DNA from: Natronorubrum texcoconense
Lineage (GTDB): Archaea; Halobacteriota; Halobacteria; Halobacteriales; Natrialbaceae
Assembly (NCBI RefSeq): GCF_900100335.1
Contig: NZ_FNFE01000004.1
Span: 1-64,000 of the forward strand
Reading direction: 5' to 3'
DNA length: 64,000 nt
The notes under the pieces were generated by a model. The model was not told where the DNA came from. It was given only the letters and a program-made list of their open reading frames with translations, and did no database searches. Shown here in pieces: positions 52,522 to 62,817 of this stretch (positions are counted from its first letter, which is position 1; the number at the start of each line of letters is the position of its first letter). A program made the position numbers and the translations under genes.

Positions 52522-53604
52522 TCAATCGCCGCTCGCTTCCTGCCCTTCGTCGCTCTCGTCACGCCAGTCTTCGACCTCGTCGTCGTCGGCGTCGTCGATC
52601 CGCTCCTCGTAGTAGGCCATCGGATGTGGAATACGTTCGCAGAGATCGTCCTTGTTCACGCAGTCGCCGTAGGACTGCATCGTCGCACAGGAGGGCGCGG
52701 AGTACTCCGTCGGCGAGGAGTCGCCGCGGATGTGGTCGGTCTGATAGCGGGTCATCTCCTCGCCGAACGACGAGTTCACGCGGTAGAGGTCGACGATCTC
52801 GTCGGTCGTCATCCCGATGTTCGCCAGGAAGGCGGTGATCGCGAACCGGGAGTGGTGTGGGAGGTGTTCGCCCTTCTGAATCTGATCGAGCAGGGCCTTC
52901 ATACACGGCGGGAACAGGTCCGGAACGACGGTGTCGATCTCCCGCGTGAGTTCGAGGTCGGCGAGCACGTCCCGAATCTCGGCTTCCTCCTCCTCGAGCG
53001 CCGTCGCGATGACCTCGGGAACGTCGAACGGAAGCCCCTCCTCGATCCGACTCCGGATGGCCTCCTGGAGCAAGACGAGGAGTTCGGCCTCCGAGACCGG
53101 CACCTCGCCGTCGGCCAACGCGCGGTTGACGAGCCGCCACTCGTCGTCCCAGCAGTCCTCCGCCAGCGGCAGGTAGGTTCCGACGTCGATCCGGTAGCCA
53201 CCGGACGTCTCCCGAACGTCGCCGTGGAGGTCGAACTCCGAGAGGAGCGTCTCGAGGTCGAGCCCCGTCGACTCGACGCTTTTGAGTTCGGTCGTCTCCT
53301 CGAGGTCGGCCGTAAAGCGGTCGTAGGCCGTCGCGGCTTCGGCGCGGGCGTACTTGCGCACGAGGATGTTCTCCTCGACCATCGAGACGAGCACGCGCGC
53401 GACCGGATAGGAGAGCAACTCGACGCGGGCCTCCCGCCGCGGTTCACCGGTTTCGCCGTCCTCGAGGGCCGCCACGACGCGCTCGCGAGCGCGGTCGACG
53501 ACCGCGTCGTCCTGCTCGACGACGGTGGCCAGATCGACGGCCTCCGTCGCCACCGCGTCGCGGGCGGCCTCGAGGAACGGGTACCGGGCGTGCAGTCGCT
53601 GCAT
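52522..53604 (-). CDS. priL: DNA primase large subunit
   Basis: A 360-residue PriL. The C-terminal half bears the four cysteines that bind the 4Fe-4S cluster (PPCMKALL, APSCATMQ, YGDCVNKDDLCER), together with the conserved motif HHSRFAITAFLANIGM. The N-terminal half is helical and binds the small subunit. PriL guides the catalytic PriS during RNA-primer synthesis; priS is not in the window. The acidic C-terminal tail (DDADDDEVEDWRDESDE) is typical of haloarchaeal orthologues. ATG at 53604 is the start. Confidence 0.94.
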   Translation of the reverse strand: MQRLHARYPFLEAARDAVATEAVDLATVVEQDDAVVDRARERVVAALEDGETGEPRREARVELLSYPVARVLVSMVEENILVRKYARAEAATAYDRFTADLEETTELKSVESTGLDLETLLSEFDLHGDVRETSGGYRIDVGTYLPLAEDCWDDEWRLVNRALADGEVPVSEAELLVLLQEAIRSRIEEGLPFDVPEVIATALEEEEAEIRDVLADLELTREIDTVVPDLFPPCMKALLDQIQKGEHLPHHSRFAITAFLANIGMTTDEIVDLYRVNSSFGEEMTRYQTDHIRGDSSPTEYSAPSCATMQSYGDCVNKDDLCERIPHPMAYYEERIDDADDDEVEDWRDESDEGQEASGD

Positions 53605-53764
53605 CGGTAATGGGATGTTACTGCGCGGGGTTAAACCCGCTGATTGTTCGTCGGATCACGGGGGGTGGTAACCGGCGATTGGATCGCTCGATCGTCGGCC
53701 ACTCCCGGTGCTGATAGCGCAAACGAGGGTCGATTTCAAGGGGATCCGATACGTCACTCCGAGT

Positions 53765-54631
53765 ATGCCACGGGCGCTACGCGACGGTGTGTCGATCTAC
53801 TACGAGCGCGAGGAGAGCGAGGACGGCGGGACGCCGGTCGTCTTCGTGCAGGGACTGGGTTACGGCCGGTGGATGTGGCGGTGGCAGCGCGAGGCCGTCC
53901 GCGACAGCTACGACATGGTCGCGCCGGACAACCGCGGAACGGGCCAGTCCGACACCGGGCTGCCGCCGGTCCTCCCGCGACTGCCCCGCAAACTCCGCGC
54001 GCCGCTCATCTTCAAACTGGCCGGCTACTCCATCGGCGGGCTCGCGGCCGACCTCGAGGCCGTCCTCGAGGACGCGGGCATCCGGGAGGCCCACATCGTC
54101 GGGGCGAGCATGGGCGGGATGATCGCCCAGCGCTACGCGATCGAGTACACCCGTGCGAAGACGCTCACGCTCTGTTGTACGAGCCACGGCGGTCCGGACG
54201 CCGTTCCCGTCCCGGAGGAGACACAGGAGTTCATCTTCGACGTGCCGAAGGGGGCCACCGAGCGCGAAAAATTGCGGCATCGAATGCGTCCCGCGTTCAA
54301 CGAACGGTTCACGAATCGGAATCCGCACCTGATGGACCGTATCCTCGAGTGGCGACTCGAACAGGACGCCGAGGACCCGGCCCGCGAGGCCCAGGCCGCC
54401 GCCGTCCTGAACTTCGACGTCAGCGACCGTCTCGACAGCATTCGGGTGCCGACGTTGGTCCTCCACGGGACCGACGATCGGGTCGTCCCCGCGGGGAACG
54501 GGACGCTGCTCGAGGAGGCGATTCCGAACGCTCGACTCGAGCGGTTCGAGGGCGGTTCGCACCTGTTTTTCATCGAGGACGCGGCGGACGTGAACGAGGA
54601 ACTGCTGGCGTTTCTCGACGAACACGAGTGA
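53765..54631 (+). CDS. Alpha/beta-hydrolase
   Basis: A 288-residue alpha/beta-hydrolase fold protein. The nucleophile elbow is VGASMGGMIAQRYA (Ser near residue 118), the acid is probably in LVLHGTDDRVVPAGNG, and the catalytic His is in FEGGSHLFFIED. It looks like the MhpC/epoxide-hydrolase-like family with a lid region after the elbow. Substrate not assigned. The ATG at 53765 is preferred over an ATG at 53708, where a non-conserved extension would result. It stands alone between the divergent primase gene and a convergent HalOD1 gene. Confidence 0.88.
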   Translation: MPRALRDGVSIYYEREESEDGGTPVVFVQGLGYGRWMWRWQREAVRDSYDMVAPDNRGTGQSDTGLPPVLPRLPRKLRAPLIFKLAGYSIGGLAADLEAVLEDAGIREAHIVGASMGGMIAQRYAIEYTRAKTLTLCCTSHGGPDAVPVPEETQEFIFDVPKGATEREKLRHRMRPAFNERFTNRNPHLMDRILEWRLEQDAEDPAREAQAAAVLNFDVSDRLDSIRVPTLVLHGTDDRVVPAGNGTLLEEAIPNARLERFEGGSHLFFIEDAADVNEELLAFLDEHE

Positions 54632-54742
54632 CGGCGCGCTCGGCGGGGGTTCCGTTCGGCTGCTCGAGGTCGGTTATCCGGCTTCCGCGGATTCGAGGGC
54701 CGGCTACCCGCGACCCATCGTCTCGAGGGTCGGTGACTCGAG

Positions 54743-55066
54743 TTACGGCTCGGCTGCGACGGGTCCCCGTCGGATTCGAATCTCCCCGTCGCTGTGGACG
54801 CCGATGTCGAACCCCTCGTAGGTGAACCACAGCTGGTGGACGCCGGCGTCGTCGCTTCGACGGGCGTGCCGGACGAGCGAGTCGAGGGAGTCGGGTTCGA
54901 CGGCCTCGTAGAGCGGGCTGAGTTCCGCCGGCGCGTCGCCGGTGAGCGCGGCGACGGCCGTCACGACGGCTTCGCTCGCCCGCTCGCCGGCTTCGGGGTC
55001 GAACGTCGCGACGTATCGGAGTTCGGCCGCCTCTGACGCGTCCGTCTGATCGTCTGCGGAGGGCAT
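54743..55066 (-). CDS. HalOD1 output-domain protein next to a Bat-type regulator
   Basis: A 107-residue protein: an acidic N-terminus of 15 residues, a strand-helix segment (LRYVATFDPEAGERASEAVVTAVAAL), the HalOD1 signature (PAELSPLYEAVEPDSLDSLV) and hairpin (HQLWFTYEGFDIGVHSDGEIRIRRG). It lies downstream of the Bat/HTH_10 gene on the same strand, with 212 bases between them; those contain a short repeat TACTA-TG-TAGTA at 55105-55116 and a minus-strand AT-rich promoter near 55121. The pairing with a Bat regulator mirrors 20683-23323. Confidence 0.83.
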   Translation of the reverse strand: MPSADDQTDASEAAELRYVATFDPEAGERASEAVVTAVAALTGDAPAELSPLYEAVEPDSLDSLVRHARRSDDAGVHQLWFTYEGFDIGVHSDGEIRIRRGPVAAEP

Positions 55067-55278
55067 ACGACGTCTACTCTGGAGAGACTGGTAGGTCGTA
55101 TCCTTACTATGTAGTATCATTAAATAACGGTGCGTACACATCAGTTCGATACGATAGTTACGACTGGAGTAATTTCCACACCGTTTGCGGTTCTCGCTCA
55201 CGGGTCGCTTGTGCTCCCATCCTCCGATCGGGCGTCCATCGACGTCCAGGGCTCCTATCGGTGTCTGGGGCGCGGTGA

Positions 55279-55959
55279 CTACTCGGCCGAAAACGACGTT
55301 GGGCGTCGAGCCACCTGTTCGTCGATTCCGAACAGACGGGCGAGCAGGTTCCGGTGCCCGCGACGGAGCCGTCCCGCGAGCGACTGTCGGGTAATTCCCA
55401 GCTCGGTCGCGAGGTCGTCGAGCGTCGCCCGTCTGGGGTCGTCGAAATAACCCCGTTCGAACGCCAACTCGAGCGCCTCGAGCTGGGCCAGCGTCAGCTC
55501 GGTGTTCGTCTCGCGGGACTCGAGCGGCTGGAGTCGGCGAACGGAGAGCCGAACGTCGTTCGTCCGACACCGGCTCTGGAACCGTTTGATCGCGTCGTGG
55601 TCGTCCGCTCGGAGTCTGAACCGCCACTGGTTCCGTTTGCCGACCGCCGAGAGAAGCGTGACGTTCGAGTCGACGATCGCGCTGACGATGCCGTTGGCCG
55701 TCGGATCCCACTCCGCTCGAAAGAGGACGTTGCCGTCGTCGAGCTCGTCGACCAGCGTGAACGTCTCCGCGGGCGGCGACGCCTCGAGTGCGGCCGTGAC
55801 GTCGTGTCGGTCCGCACCGCTGATCCAGAGATAGGGAAACACTGCCCCGTTCGTCGGAACGATCCGCTCGAGTTCGACCGTCGCCTCGGGAACCGCCGAG
55901 AACAGCGAGCCGAGCGGAAACTCGTCGGCGGGGACGGCGAACTCGACGAGGATTGCCAT
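55279..55959 (-). CDS. Bacterioopsin-activator (Bat)/HTH_10 family regulator
   Basis: A 226-residue protein. Residues 1-160 form the Bat domain (starting MAILVEFAVPADEFPLGS and containing ERIVPTNGAVFPYLWI), and residues 165-220 the HTH_10 domain (LTLAQLEALELAFERGYFDDPRRATLDDLATELGITRQSLAGRLRRG). It has no receiver, PAS or GAF input, so it is a minimal member of the family. It probably activates or represses nearby genes by DNA binding; target unknown. A HalOD1 gene follows downstream on the same strand. Confidence 0.92.
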   Translation of the reverse strand: MAILVEFAVPADEFPLGSLFSAVPEATVELERIVPTNGAVFPYLWISGADRHDVTAALEASPPAETFTLVDELDDGNVLFRAEWDPTANGIVSAIVDSNVTLLSAVGKRNQWRFRLRADDHDAIKRFQSRCRTNDVRLSVRRLQPLESRETNTELTLAQLEALELAFERGYFDDPRRATLDDLATELGITRQSLAGRLRRGHRNLLARLFGIDEQVARRPTSFSAE

Positions 55960-56059
55960 TGACCCACGCTGACGTGACGGCGCCCAATAAATCCAGTGAT
56001 ACGAGTAACGAATAGAAACACTCCCACCGTAAGAACGGTTTTCCGTCGAGGCGGCGCGA

Positions 56060-56803
56060 TCAGTCGCTCTGAATGCGCGGTGCGAGCATGTAGGTGACCT
56101 GTCCCTGTCCCTCCGCGAAGCCGAAGTAGATCTTGACGGGGAACTCCTCGCCGAGGTGGAGCGTGACCTCGGTGTCGGAGGGAATCGCCTTGTTCATGTC
56201 CTTGAGGTAGTCGAGCGAGAACAGCGAGTGGGCCGGACCGACCTGCAGGTCGATCAGGTCCTCCTGGGTGAGTTCGAGGTGGACGTCGTCGGTGTCGCCC
56301 TCCGCGTCGACGTAGAAGTACTCGTCCGCCTCCTTGACGCCGAGTGCGATATGATCGCTCACCATATCGGCTGCTTTCACCGAGCGGTTGACGTCTTTGC
56401 CCTCGAGGATGACCTCTGCGGGCAGGTCGAGATCCGGAATGTCCGGCTCCTGTCGGATGGAGTCGGGGTCGATGAGCGCGAGGGTGTACTCGAGCCCGTC
56501 GATCTGGATGTGGAGTTTGCGCGTCTCTTCGTCGAGTTCGAGCTGGACGAGCTGGCCGGATTCGGCCATGCCTGCGATATCCTCGAGTCGCGAGAGGTCG
56601 ACACCGATCAGCCCGCCGTCGGCTTCGTAGGATTCGAACGCCGCCGCATCGAGCGAGAGGTCGACCATCCCGACGTTAGCGGGGTCGACGGCTCGAATTT
56701 CGAGACCGTCTTCCTCGAGGTGGATCTTACACTCGTCGACCAGCACGCTCACCGAATCGAGCGCGCTGGTGAGCGTTGCCGCGCTCACGATGGCCTTGAA
56801 CAT
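56060..56803 (-). CDS. pcn: DNA polymerase sliding clamp (PCNA)
   Basis: A 247-residue PCNA, exact length of haloarchaeal orthologues. It encircles DNA as a trimer and anchors polymerase, ligase and FEN1. Typical sequence runs are [25 protein letters not shown] at the start, [12 protein letters not shown] and [24 protein letters not shown] near the end, with the interdomain loop region [16 protein letters not shown] in the middle. I chose the ATG at 56803; an upstream start would add nine residues not found in the family. The upstream 229-base region separates it from the divergent glmU-like gene. Confidence 0.96.
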   Translation of the reverse strand: MFKAIVSAATLTSALDSVSVLVDECKIHLEEDGLEIRAVDPANVGMVDLSLDAAAFESYEADGGLIGVDLSRLEDIAGMAESGQLVQLELDEETRKLHIQIDGLEYTLALIDPDSIRQEPDIPDLDLPAEVILEGKDVNRSVKAADMVSDHIALGVKEADEYFYVDAEGDTDDVHLELTQEDLIDLQVGPAHSLFSLDYLKDMNKAIPSDTEVTLHLGEEFPVKIYFGFAEGQGQVTYMLAPRIQSD

Positions 56804-57032
56804 ATAGCTCGGGGTACGGACGGTTGCCATAAAAAGCCACCCTTTACGCGCGAGCGCGACACGGGCGACGCGGCGAGTACCGCCGCATCGAAACCTCGAG
56901 TTTGTCGCTGAAACGGAGATACGGGTGGGCGGTGGGGGTCGTTTGGAGCGATCACTCTTCGAGCCGGGTATGTCTATCGTTATCGTGCAGTAAGGTGACA
57001 CAAACGAAATACCGAGAAATCGCCCGTTCGGT

Positions 57033-58208
57033 ATGAGTCTCCCTTCTGCGGTCGTCCTCGCGGCGGGTGAGGGGACCCGTCTCAGGCCGTTGACTCGGAA
57101 TCGACCCAAACCGATGCTCCCGGCGGGAACCAGGCCCATCCTCGAGCACGTCTTCGATCAGTTGATCGAGGCTGGAATCGACTCGATCACGGTCGTCGTC
57201 GGCTACCGTGGCGACCGAATCCGGTCGTACTTCGGCTCGAGTTATCGCGAGGCCGATCTTACGTACGTTAGGCAGGACCGACAGCTCGGAACCGGACATG
57301 CGCTTCGCGCTGCGTCGTCGATCATCGACGGAACGACGATCGTCGTCAACGGGGATCAGCTCGTGGACAGCCGGCTCATCGACGACGTCGCTACCGCCCA
57401 CGACGTCGACGCCGCCGCGACGATCGGTCTCGTCAGACGACAGGAGATCGGCGAGTACGGCGGCGCGATTCTCGATGACGATGGCACCGTCGCGGAGCTT
57501 GTCGAAAGGCCACAGGACAAGCGGGCGTACAAACTCAACGCCGGCGTCTACGCCGTCGAGCCGTCGATCTTCGACGCGATCCGTCGAACGGAGCCGACTG
57601 ACGGCGAATCGTCGCTGATCGACGCGGTCACGACGCTGATCGAAGACGGCGAGACGGTTCGCGGCACCGTCTCGGACAGCTACTGGCTCGACGCGACCTA
57701 CCCGTGGGATCTGCTCGATCTCTCAGACGCGCTGTTCGATACCGGCGTGATCGGTGACGAGGTCGCCTCCTCCGCGACCGTCCACGACTCGGCGACGATC
57801 CGCTCGCCGGTGGTGATCGACCGCGACTGCGAGGTCGGTCCCGGGGCGGTCGTCGGCCCACACACCTGTCTCGGCGAGAACGCGACCGTCGGCTCGAACG
57901 CTGTCGTCGAGCGGAGCGTGATCGACGCCGACAGCCGTCTCGGCGCCAACGCGACGGTCGTCGACTGCGTGACCGGAATCGGTGTCGACGTCGGCCACGC
58001 GTCCGTCGTTCCGGGCGGCCCTGGGGACGTTCGCGTCGGCGACCGGTTCTTCGAGGACGAGCCGATCGGGGCCTTACTCGCCGATCGGGTCACCGATCGC
58101 GGCGGCGTGACGTACGCGCCGGGGACCATCGTCGGGGCCACCGCGACGATCGCCGCCGGCACGACGGTCCGTGGTCGGATCGACGACGAAACCGAGGTGC
58201 GTTCCTGA
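57033..58208 (+). CDS. glmU: Bifunctional sugar-1-phosphate nucleotidylyltransferase/acetyltransferase (GlmU-like)
   Basis: A 391-residue protein. The N-terminal 230 residues form a nucleotidyltransferase fold with the signature [26 protein letters not shown] and the substrate loop LGTGHALRA; the C-terminal 150 residues form a left-handed parallel beta-helix of hexapeptide repeats ([34 protein letters not shown]). In archaea this layout makes UDP-GlcNAc from GlcN-1-P in two steps, supplied by GlmS. Its stop overlaps the glmS start by one base (TGATG), a tight operon. Specific sugar cannot be fully settled; the pairing supports UDP-GlcNAc. Confidence 0.9.
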   Translation: MSLPSAVVLAAGEGTRLRPLTRNRPKPMLPAGTRPILEHVFDQLIEAGIDSITVVVGYRGDRIRSYFGSSYREADLTYVRQDRQLGTGHALRAASSIIDGTTIVVNGDQLVDSRLIDDVATAHDVDAAATIGLVRRQEIGEYGGAILDDDGTVAELVERPQDKRAYKLNAGVYAVEPSIFDAIRRTEPTDGESSLIDAVTTLIEDGETVRGTVSDSYWLDATYPWDLLDLSDALFDTGVIGDEVASSATVHDSATIRSPVVIDRDCEVGPGAVVGPHTCLGENATVGSNAVVERSVIDADSRLGANATVVDCVTGIGVDVGHASVVPGGPGDVRVGDRFFEDEPIGALLADRVTDRGGVTYAPGTIVGATATIAAGTTVRGRIDDETEVRS

Positions 58209-60064
58209 TGTGCGGAATCATCGGCTACGCCGGCGGTGAGTCGGACGACACCGTCCTCGAGCGACTCCTCCACGGCCTCTCGAACCTCGAGTACCGCGGC
58301 TACGACTCGGCTGGAATCGCGGTGGCGAACGCCCCGCTCGCGGTCGAAAAACGGCAGGGCGAACTCTCGGAACTCGAGCGCGCGCTCACCGACGGCGGCA
58401 CGGATTCGGACGACTGGATCGGGAGCGACGCCGTCGACGGCTTCGACGGCCCGACCGGAATCGGCCACACGCGCTGGAGTACGCACGGCCCGCCGTCGGA
58501 CGTCAACGCCCACCCGCACACGAGCCCCAACGGTTCGGTCGCCGTCGTTCACAACGGGATCATCGAGAACTACTGCGAACTCCGCGAGGAGCTGTCGGCG
58601 GCCGGTTACGAGTTCCGGAGCGATACCGACACCGAGGTCGTTCCCCACCTCATCGATCAGGAGCGTTCGGCGGGAGTCGACCGCTTTGCGGCGTTTCGCG
58701 CGGCGATCGACCGACTCGAGGGCAGCTACGCGATCGCGGCGGTGTTTCCCGGCTGCGAGACGATCTACGTCGCCCGACACGAGTCGCCGCTTGTTCTCGG
58801 GCTTGGCGAAGACGGCAACTTCCTCGCGAGCGACGTCCCCGCGTTCATCGAGTACACGAACCAGGTCGTCTACCTCGACGACGGCGAGTTCGCCGCGGTC
58901 TCGCCCTCGTCGGTCACCGTCTCCGACGAGTCGGGCGCCGTCGTCGAGAAGTCTATCGAGACGATCGACTGGGATCCGGAGGACGCCGGCAAGAGCGGCT
59001 ACGACCACTACATGCGAAAGGAGATCACCGAACAGCCCCGGGCCATTCGGGACTGTCTGCGCGGTCGCATCGAAGAGCTGGGTGGCACCGTCTCGCTCCC
59101 CGAACTCGAGGGGCTCGAGAGCCCCTCTTCGGTCCAGTTCGTCGCCTGCGGAACGTCCTACCACGCGGGACTGTTCGGCGAGCGCCTGCTCCAGCGTCGG
59201 GGGATCCCCGCCCAGACGTTCGTCGCGAGCGAGTACGACGCCGACGAGCTGCCCGTCGACGAGGAGACGCTCGTCGTCGGCGTCACCCAGAGCGGCGAGA
59301 CGGCCGACACGATGCGCGCGCTTCGGGGGGCGAACCGCGCCGGCGCCACGACGCTCGCGCTGACCAACGTCGTCGCCAGCTCCGCGGCGCGGGAGTGCGA
59401 CCACGTGCTCTACATCCGCGCGGGCCCGGAGATCAGCGTCGCCGCGACGAAGTCGTTCGCCTCCCAGCAGGTCACCCTCTCGCTGCTCGCGACCGCGCTG
59501 GCCGACACCGCCGATCCCTCCTCGTCCGCCTCGCGCGAGCACCTTCGCGAACTCCGGCGGCTTCCCGATCACATCCAGTCCGTACTGGACGATTCGAACG
59601 CCCGATCAGTCGCCGAGGCGTTCCTCGAGTCCGACGCCTACTTCTTCATCGGTCGGGGGTACAACGCGCCGGTCGCGCTCGAGGGCGCGTTGAAGCTCAA
59701 GGAGATCACGTACCGACACGCCGAGGGGTTCCCGGCCGGCGAGTTGAAACACGGGCCGCTGGCGCTGGTCACGGAGGCGACGCCGGTGTTCGCGATCGTC
59801 TCGGGTCGGGAGAAGACGTCGGCGACGATCGGGAACGTGACGGAGGTACAGGCTCGCGGGGCGCCGGTCGTCGCGGTGACCGATTCGCCGGAGACGGTCG
59901 GCAGCCACGCCGACTACGTCCTCGAGGTTCCCGAGACGCATCCGGCGGTGATGCCGATCGTCGCGAACGTCCAACTCCAGCTGGTCGCCTACTGGCTGGC
60001 CGACGCGCTCGATCGACCGATCGACAAACCGCGGAACCTGGCGAAGAGCGTCACCGTCCTCTGA
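58208..60064 (+). CDS. glmS: Glucosamine-fructose-6-phosphate aminotransferase (isomerizing)
   Basis: A 618-residue GlmS with an N-terminal class II glutaminase domain (nucleophile Cys2 in CGIIGYAGG, HTRWSTHG, HNGIIENY) and two C-terminal SIS domains (FVACGTSYHAGLFGE, QSGETADTMRALRGA, ERALKLKEIT-like GALKLKEITYRHAEGFPAGELKHGP). It makes glucosamine-6-phosphate from fructose-6-phosphate and glutamine, the first step to UDP-GlcNAc. It ends with DKPRNLAKSVTV, typical for the family. It is translationally coupled to the glmU-like gene. Confidence 0.96.
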   Translation: MCGIIGYAGGESDDTVLERLLHGLSNLEYRGYDSAGIAVANAPLAVEKRQGELSELERALTDGGTDSDDWIGSDAVDGFDGPTGIGHTRWSTHGPPSDVNAHPHTSPNGSVAVVHNGIIENYCELREELSAAGYEFRSDTDTEVVPHLIDQERSAGVDRFAAFRAAIDRLEGSYAIAAVFPGCETIYVARHESPLVLGLGEDGNFLASDVPAFIEYTNQVVYLDDGEFAAVSPSSVTVSDESGAVVEKSIETIDWDPEDAGKSGYDHYMRKEITEQPRAIRDCLRGRIEELGGTVSLPELEGLESPSSVQFVACGTSYHAGLFGERLLQRRGIPAQTFVASEYDADELPVDEETLVVGVTQSGETADTMRALRGANRAGATTLALTNVVASSAARECDHVLYIRAGPEISVAATKSFASQQVTLSLLATALADTADPSSSASREHLRELRRLPDHIQSVLDDSNARSVAEAFLESDAYFFIGRGYNAPVALEGALKLKEITYRHAEGFPAGELKHGPLALVTEATPVFAIVSGREKTSATIGNVTEVQARGAPVVAVTDSPETVGSHADYVLEVPETHPAVMPIVANVQLQLVAYWLADALDRPIDKPRNLAKSVTVL

Positions 60065-60177
60065 TCGCGCCGATCGCGATCCGCGACGATACCGATCGTT
60101 CGGAGCGCTGTCCGTCAGTTCCGGCACGATCGGAGGGCGGTTACGGTTCCACCGGTACATCGGTACAGCAGACCGTC

Positions 60178-61620
60178 TCAGCCGGACTCGACGCCGGTGA
60201 TCTCGAACCGGGCACCGCCCGCCCGTCCCTCGCCGATCGAGACGTCCCAGCCGTGGGCGTCGACGATGTCCTTCACGATTCGCAGCCCGAGACCGGTTCC
60301 CTCGCCGGTCGTATACCCCGGCTCGAAGATCAGGTCCCGGTCCGCCGCCGGAACGCCGGGACCGTCGTCTTCGACGAAGAACCCGTCCTCGAGCGTCCCG
60401 ACGGTAACGGTTACCGTCGGTTTCTCACCGTCGTGCTCCTCGGTCGTTCCGTGAACGAGCGAGTTCCCGAAGAGGTTCTCGAGCAACTGGACGAGACGGG
60501 TTTCGTCGGCGCGGAGCGTCGTCCGCTCGTCGACCTCGATCTCGAGGGTCGAATCGACGTGCGGACTCGCGTTCCAGGCGTCGTTGGCGGTCGCGGCCAG
60601 CGAGACGGATTCGGTTTCGGCGGCGACGGTCCCCGCTCGGGCCAGCGACAGCATGTCGTCGATCAACGTCTCCATCCGCTCGTGGGCCGCCTGGACGTCA
60701 TCGAGATACGGAACGTCGTCGTCGATCTGGTCCCGGACTAGCTCGAGGTAGCCCGTCGCAATGGCGAGCGGTCCGCGGAGATCGTGAGAGACGGTGCTCG
60801 CGAACTCGTTAAGCAGATCGTTCTGCCGATTGAGTCGCTCTTCGGCGAGCTTTCGACGCGTCACGTCCTTCTGGAAGCCGACGAAGTGCAGGCCCGACTC
60901 CCCGTTGCCACCGATCGGTGCGATCGTCACCTCGTTCCAGAACATCGTCCCGTCGCGCCGGTAGTTCCGGACGTCGACGGAAACCGGTTTCCGGGCGTCG
61001 ATCGCCGCCCGCATCTCGTCGACAGGTTCCTGTCGCGTCCGCTCTCCCTGCAGAAACCGACAGTTGCGGCCGATGATCTCTGACTGCGGGTACCCGGTTA
61101 ACTCGGTGAACGTTCGGTTCGCGTAGACGATCGGATTGTCCGCCTTCGAGGGATCGGTGATCGTGATTCCGACCGGGGCCTCGTCCATCGCCGCGTTCTT
61201 GCACTCGAGTTCCCGGTGGTTCCGGTACCCCGAGACGGCGTTCGTGATCTGGTTCGCGAGGAGTTCGTACTGGTTCGTTCCGCCCCCCTTCCTGAGGTAG
61301 TCGGTTACGCCCGCCGTAATTGCCTCGCTCGCGACCGCCTCGGAGCCGGAGCCGGTAAACAGGATCACCGGGAGGTTTTCGTCGAACTCTCTGATGGCCT
61401 CTAACAGTTCGATGCCGTTCATCGTCGGCATCTCGTAGTCCGTCACGATACAGTCGTATCGCTGCTCTCGAATGCGCTCGAGGGCGCCTTCGGGCTCCTC
61501 CTCGGTGTCGACGACCAGTGAGTCGGTCGTCTTCTCGAGAACCGCGGCCGTAAGTCCGAGTATTGCGGCGTCGTCGTCCACGCAGAGGACGCGGATCGGG
61601 CGGCCGGTCGGTACTGCCAT
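60178..61620 (-). CDS. Receiver-LOV-HisKA-HATPase hybrid sensor kinase
   Basis: A 480-residue soluble kinase. Residues 8-125 are a receiver (acidic pocket Asp15-Asp17, phosphoacceptor Asp61 in IVTDYEMP, Lys111 in YLRKGGG). Residues 145-255 are a PAS domain of LOV type: GRNCRFLQG with the photoadduct Cys187, plus the flavin-contact Asn219, Asn229 and Gln250 (RNYRRDG, FWNEVTI, GFQKDVT). Then HisKA with His279 in SHDLRGP and a HATPase_c (Asn382/Asn386, DGPGV, GTGLGL). It is a likely blue-light or redox sensor. The partner output protein is not adjacent. ATG at 61620 is the start. Confidence 0.92.
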   Translation of the reverse strand: MAVPTGRPIRVLCVDDDAAILGLTAAVLEKTTDSLVVDTEEEPEGALERIREQRYDCIVTDYEMPTMNGIELLEAIREFDENLPVILFTGSGSEAVASEAITAGVTDYLRKGGGTNQYELLANQITNAVSGYRNHRELECKNAAMDEAPVGITITDPSKADNPIVYANRTFTELTGYPQSEIIGRNCRFLQGERTRQEPVDEMRAAIDARKPVSVDVRNYRRDGTMFWNEVTIAPIGGNGESGLHFVGFQKDVTRRKLAEERLNRQNDLLNEFASTVSHDLRGPLAIATGYLELVRDQIDDDVPYLDDVQAAHERMETLIDDMLSLARAGTVAAETESVSLAATANDAWNASPHVDSTLEIEVDERTTLRADETRLVQLLENLFGNSLVHGTTEEHDGEKPTVTVTVGTLEDGFFVEDDGPGVPAADRDLIFEPGYTTGEGTGLGLRIVKDIVDAHGWDVSIGEGRAGGARFEITGVESG

Positions 61621-61766
61621 ACGATTCGTACGGTGCCAGCGGGCTTGAACGTATGGTGCGAGAGCCGACTCGAGCGGATGGAGCCGCTATCAACCGGCGA
61701 CGATAGCTCGAGTATCAGTCCGATTCTGAGACGGAGAGCGAGCCTGAACGCCTTGCTTCGGGGTGT

Positions 61767-61777
61767 TGATTTATAGG
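61767..61777 (+). promoter_or_regulatory. TATA element of the right-end regulatory operon
   Basis: TTGATTTATAG lies about 27-37 bases before the GTG at 61804, in the right place for a leaderless transcript. It lies in the 183-base gap that divides the divergent LOV kinase gene from the operon. Confidence 0.5.
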
Positions 61778-61803
61778 AACGGGCACTGTTAATACGACCA
61801 TCC

Positions 61804-62817
61804 GTGACCTCCGAACCGACCGACGCCGAGGCGGCGTTTCAGTACGAACTCCGCCGCAGACTGGCCGTGGTTCACGCGACCGCTGAAACCATGCTCGAAG
61901 ACCCCGACGGCTCGCTGACGGTTGACCAGCGCGAGTCCGTCGAGACGATCCTCGCCGCGTCGAACGAACTCTCGTCACTCGTCGCTCACGACCCAGAGAC
62001 GGTCGAGCCGGCGCTGGAGCCCGACGCGGACGGCGACGTGGCCGCACCCACGCCGAGCGTCGACGATCCCGACCGATCGGCGTCGATAGACCTCGTCCTC
62101 GAGTCGGGCCCGTTCGCCGACGTTCTCGTCGACCAACTCGAGCAGTCGGGATACGAACCGACGGTCGTCTCGAGCGTCGACGACGTTCGATCGTCGGCCG
62201 AGGGGGCCGACGCGGCCCGACACGTCGTCCTCGACTGGCGCGCCTTCCCGGAGCCGTCGATCGAGAGCCTCACGGCCCTGTTCGATCGACTCGAGGCGGG
62301 GACGTCGATCGCGTTGCTCTCGGTCGTCGACGACGAGTCGATTCCGGCGCCGGTTCTCGGCGTCTCGGGACTGCTCTCGCCGCGGGCGTCGACGGAGATG
62401 GTCGCGGACGTTCTCGCGTCGATCCACTTCGATCCTGACGACGAGCCTCGAGTAGTTGTCGCGACGGTGGACGACGACGCGGCCGAGGGCCGTTCGATGG
62501 CGGAGACGCTCGAGGCGGTCGGCTGTGCGGTCGACACCGTGTCGGTCGCAGAACTCCGGTCGCACGCGGATCGGGACGGGATCGATTGTGTCTTCCTCTC
62601 CGCCGACGGCGTCGATACGATCGACGACGCGACGCTCCGTTCGTTGCGGACGCCGGAGACGTCGCTTCCGGTCCCCGTCGTCGTCGTCGGTCCCACGCCG
62701 AAGGCCGACGACTGGCTGCCGGTCTGTGGCTCCCAACGCTTCGTTCGTCGGTCGGTCACCGCCCACGGACTGGCCGGCGAGATACTCCTCGCGATCGATC
62801 CAGAGGCCGAATCATGA
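61804..62817 (+). CDS. HisKA-like helix plus two degenerate receiver-like domains
   Basis: A 337-residue protein. Residues 10-60 resemble a HisKA dimerisation helix hairpin (ELRRRLAVVHATAETM with His24) but no ATPase domain follows. Residues about 90-200 and 212-330 are each built like a receiver domain; the first has HVVLDWRAFPEP with a possible Asp and the second FLSADGVDTID, where the phosphoacceptor position is not conserved. Both lack the acidic pocket and the Lys. It starts at GTG, supported by a TATA. The last four bases overlap the following CheY-like gene. Probably a signalling scaffold. Confidence 0.72.
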   Translation: MTSEPTDAEAAFQYELRRRLAVVHATAETMLEDPDGSLTVDQRESVETILAASNELSSLVAHDPETVEPALEPDADGDVAAPTPSVDDPDRSASIDLVLESGPFADVLVDQLEQSGYEPTVVSSVDDVRSSAEGADAARHVVLDWRAFPEPSIESLTALFDRLEAGTSIALLSVVDDESIPAPVLGVSGLLSPRASTEMVADVLASIHFDPDDEPRVVVATVDDDAAEGRSMAETLEAVGCAVDTVSVAELRSHADRDGIDCVFLSADGVDTIDDATLRSLRTPETSLPVPVVVVGPTPKADDWLPVCGSQRFVRRSVTAHGLAGEILLAIDPEAES

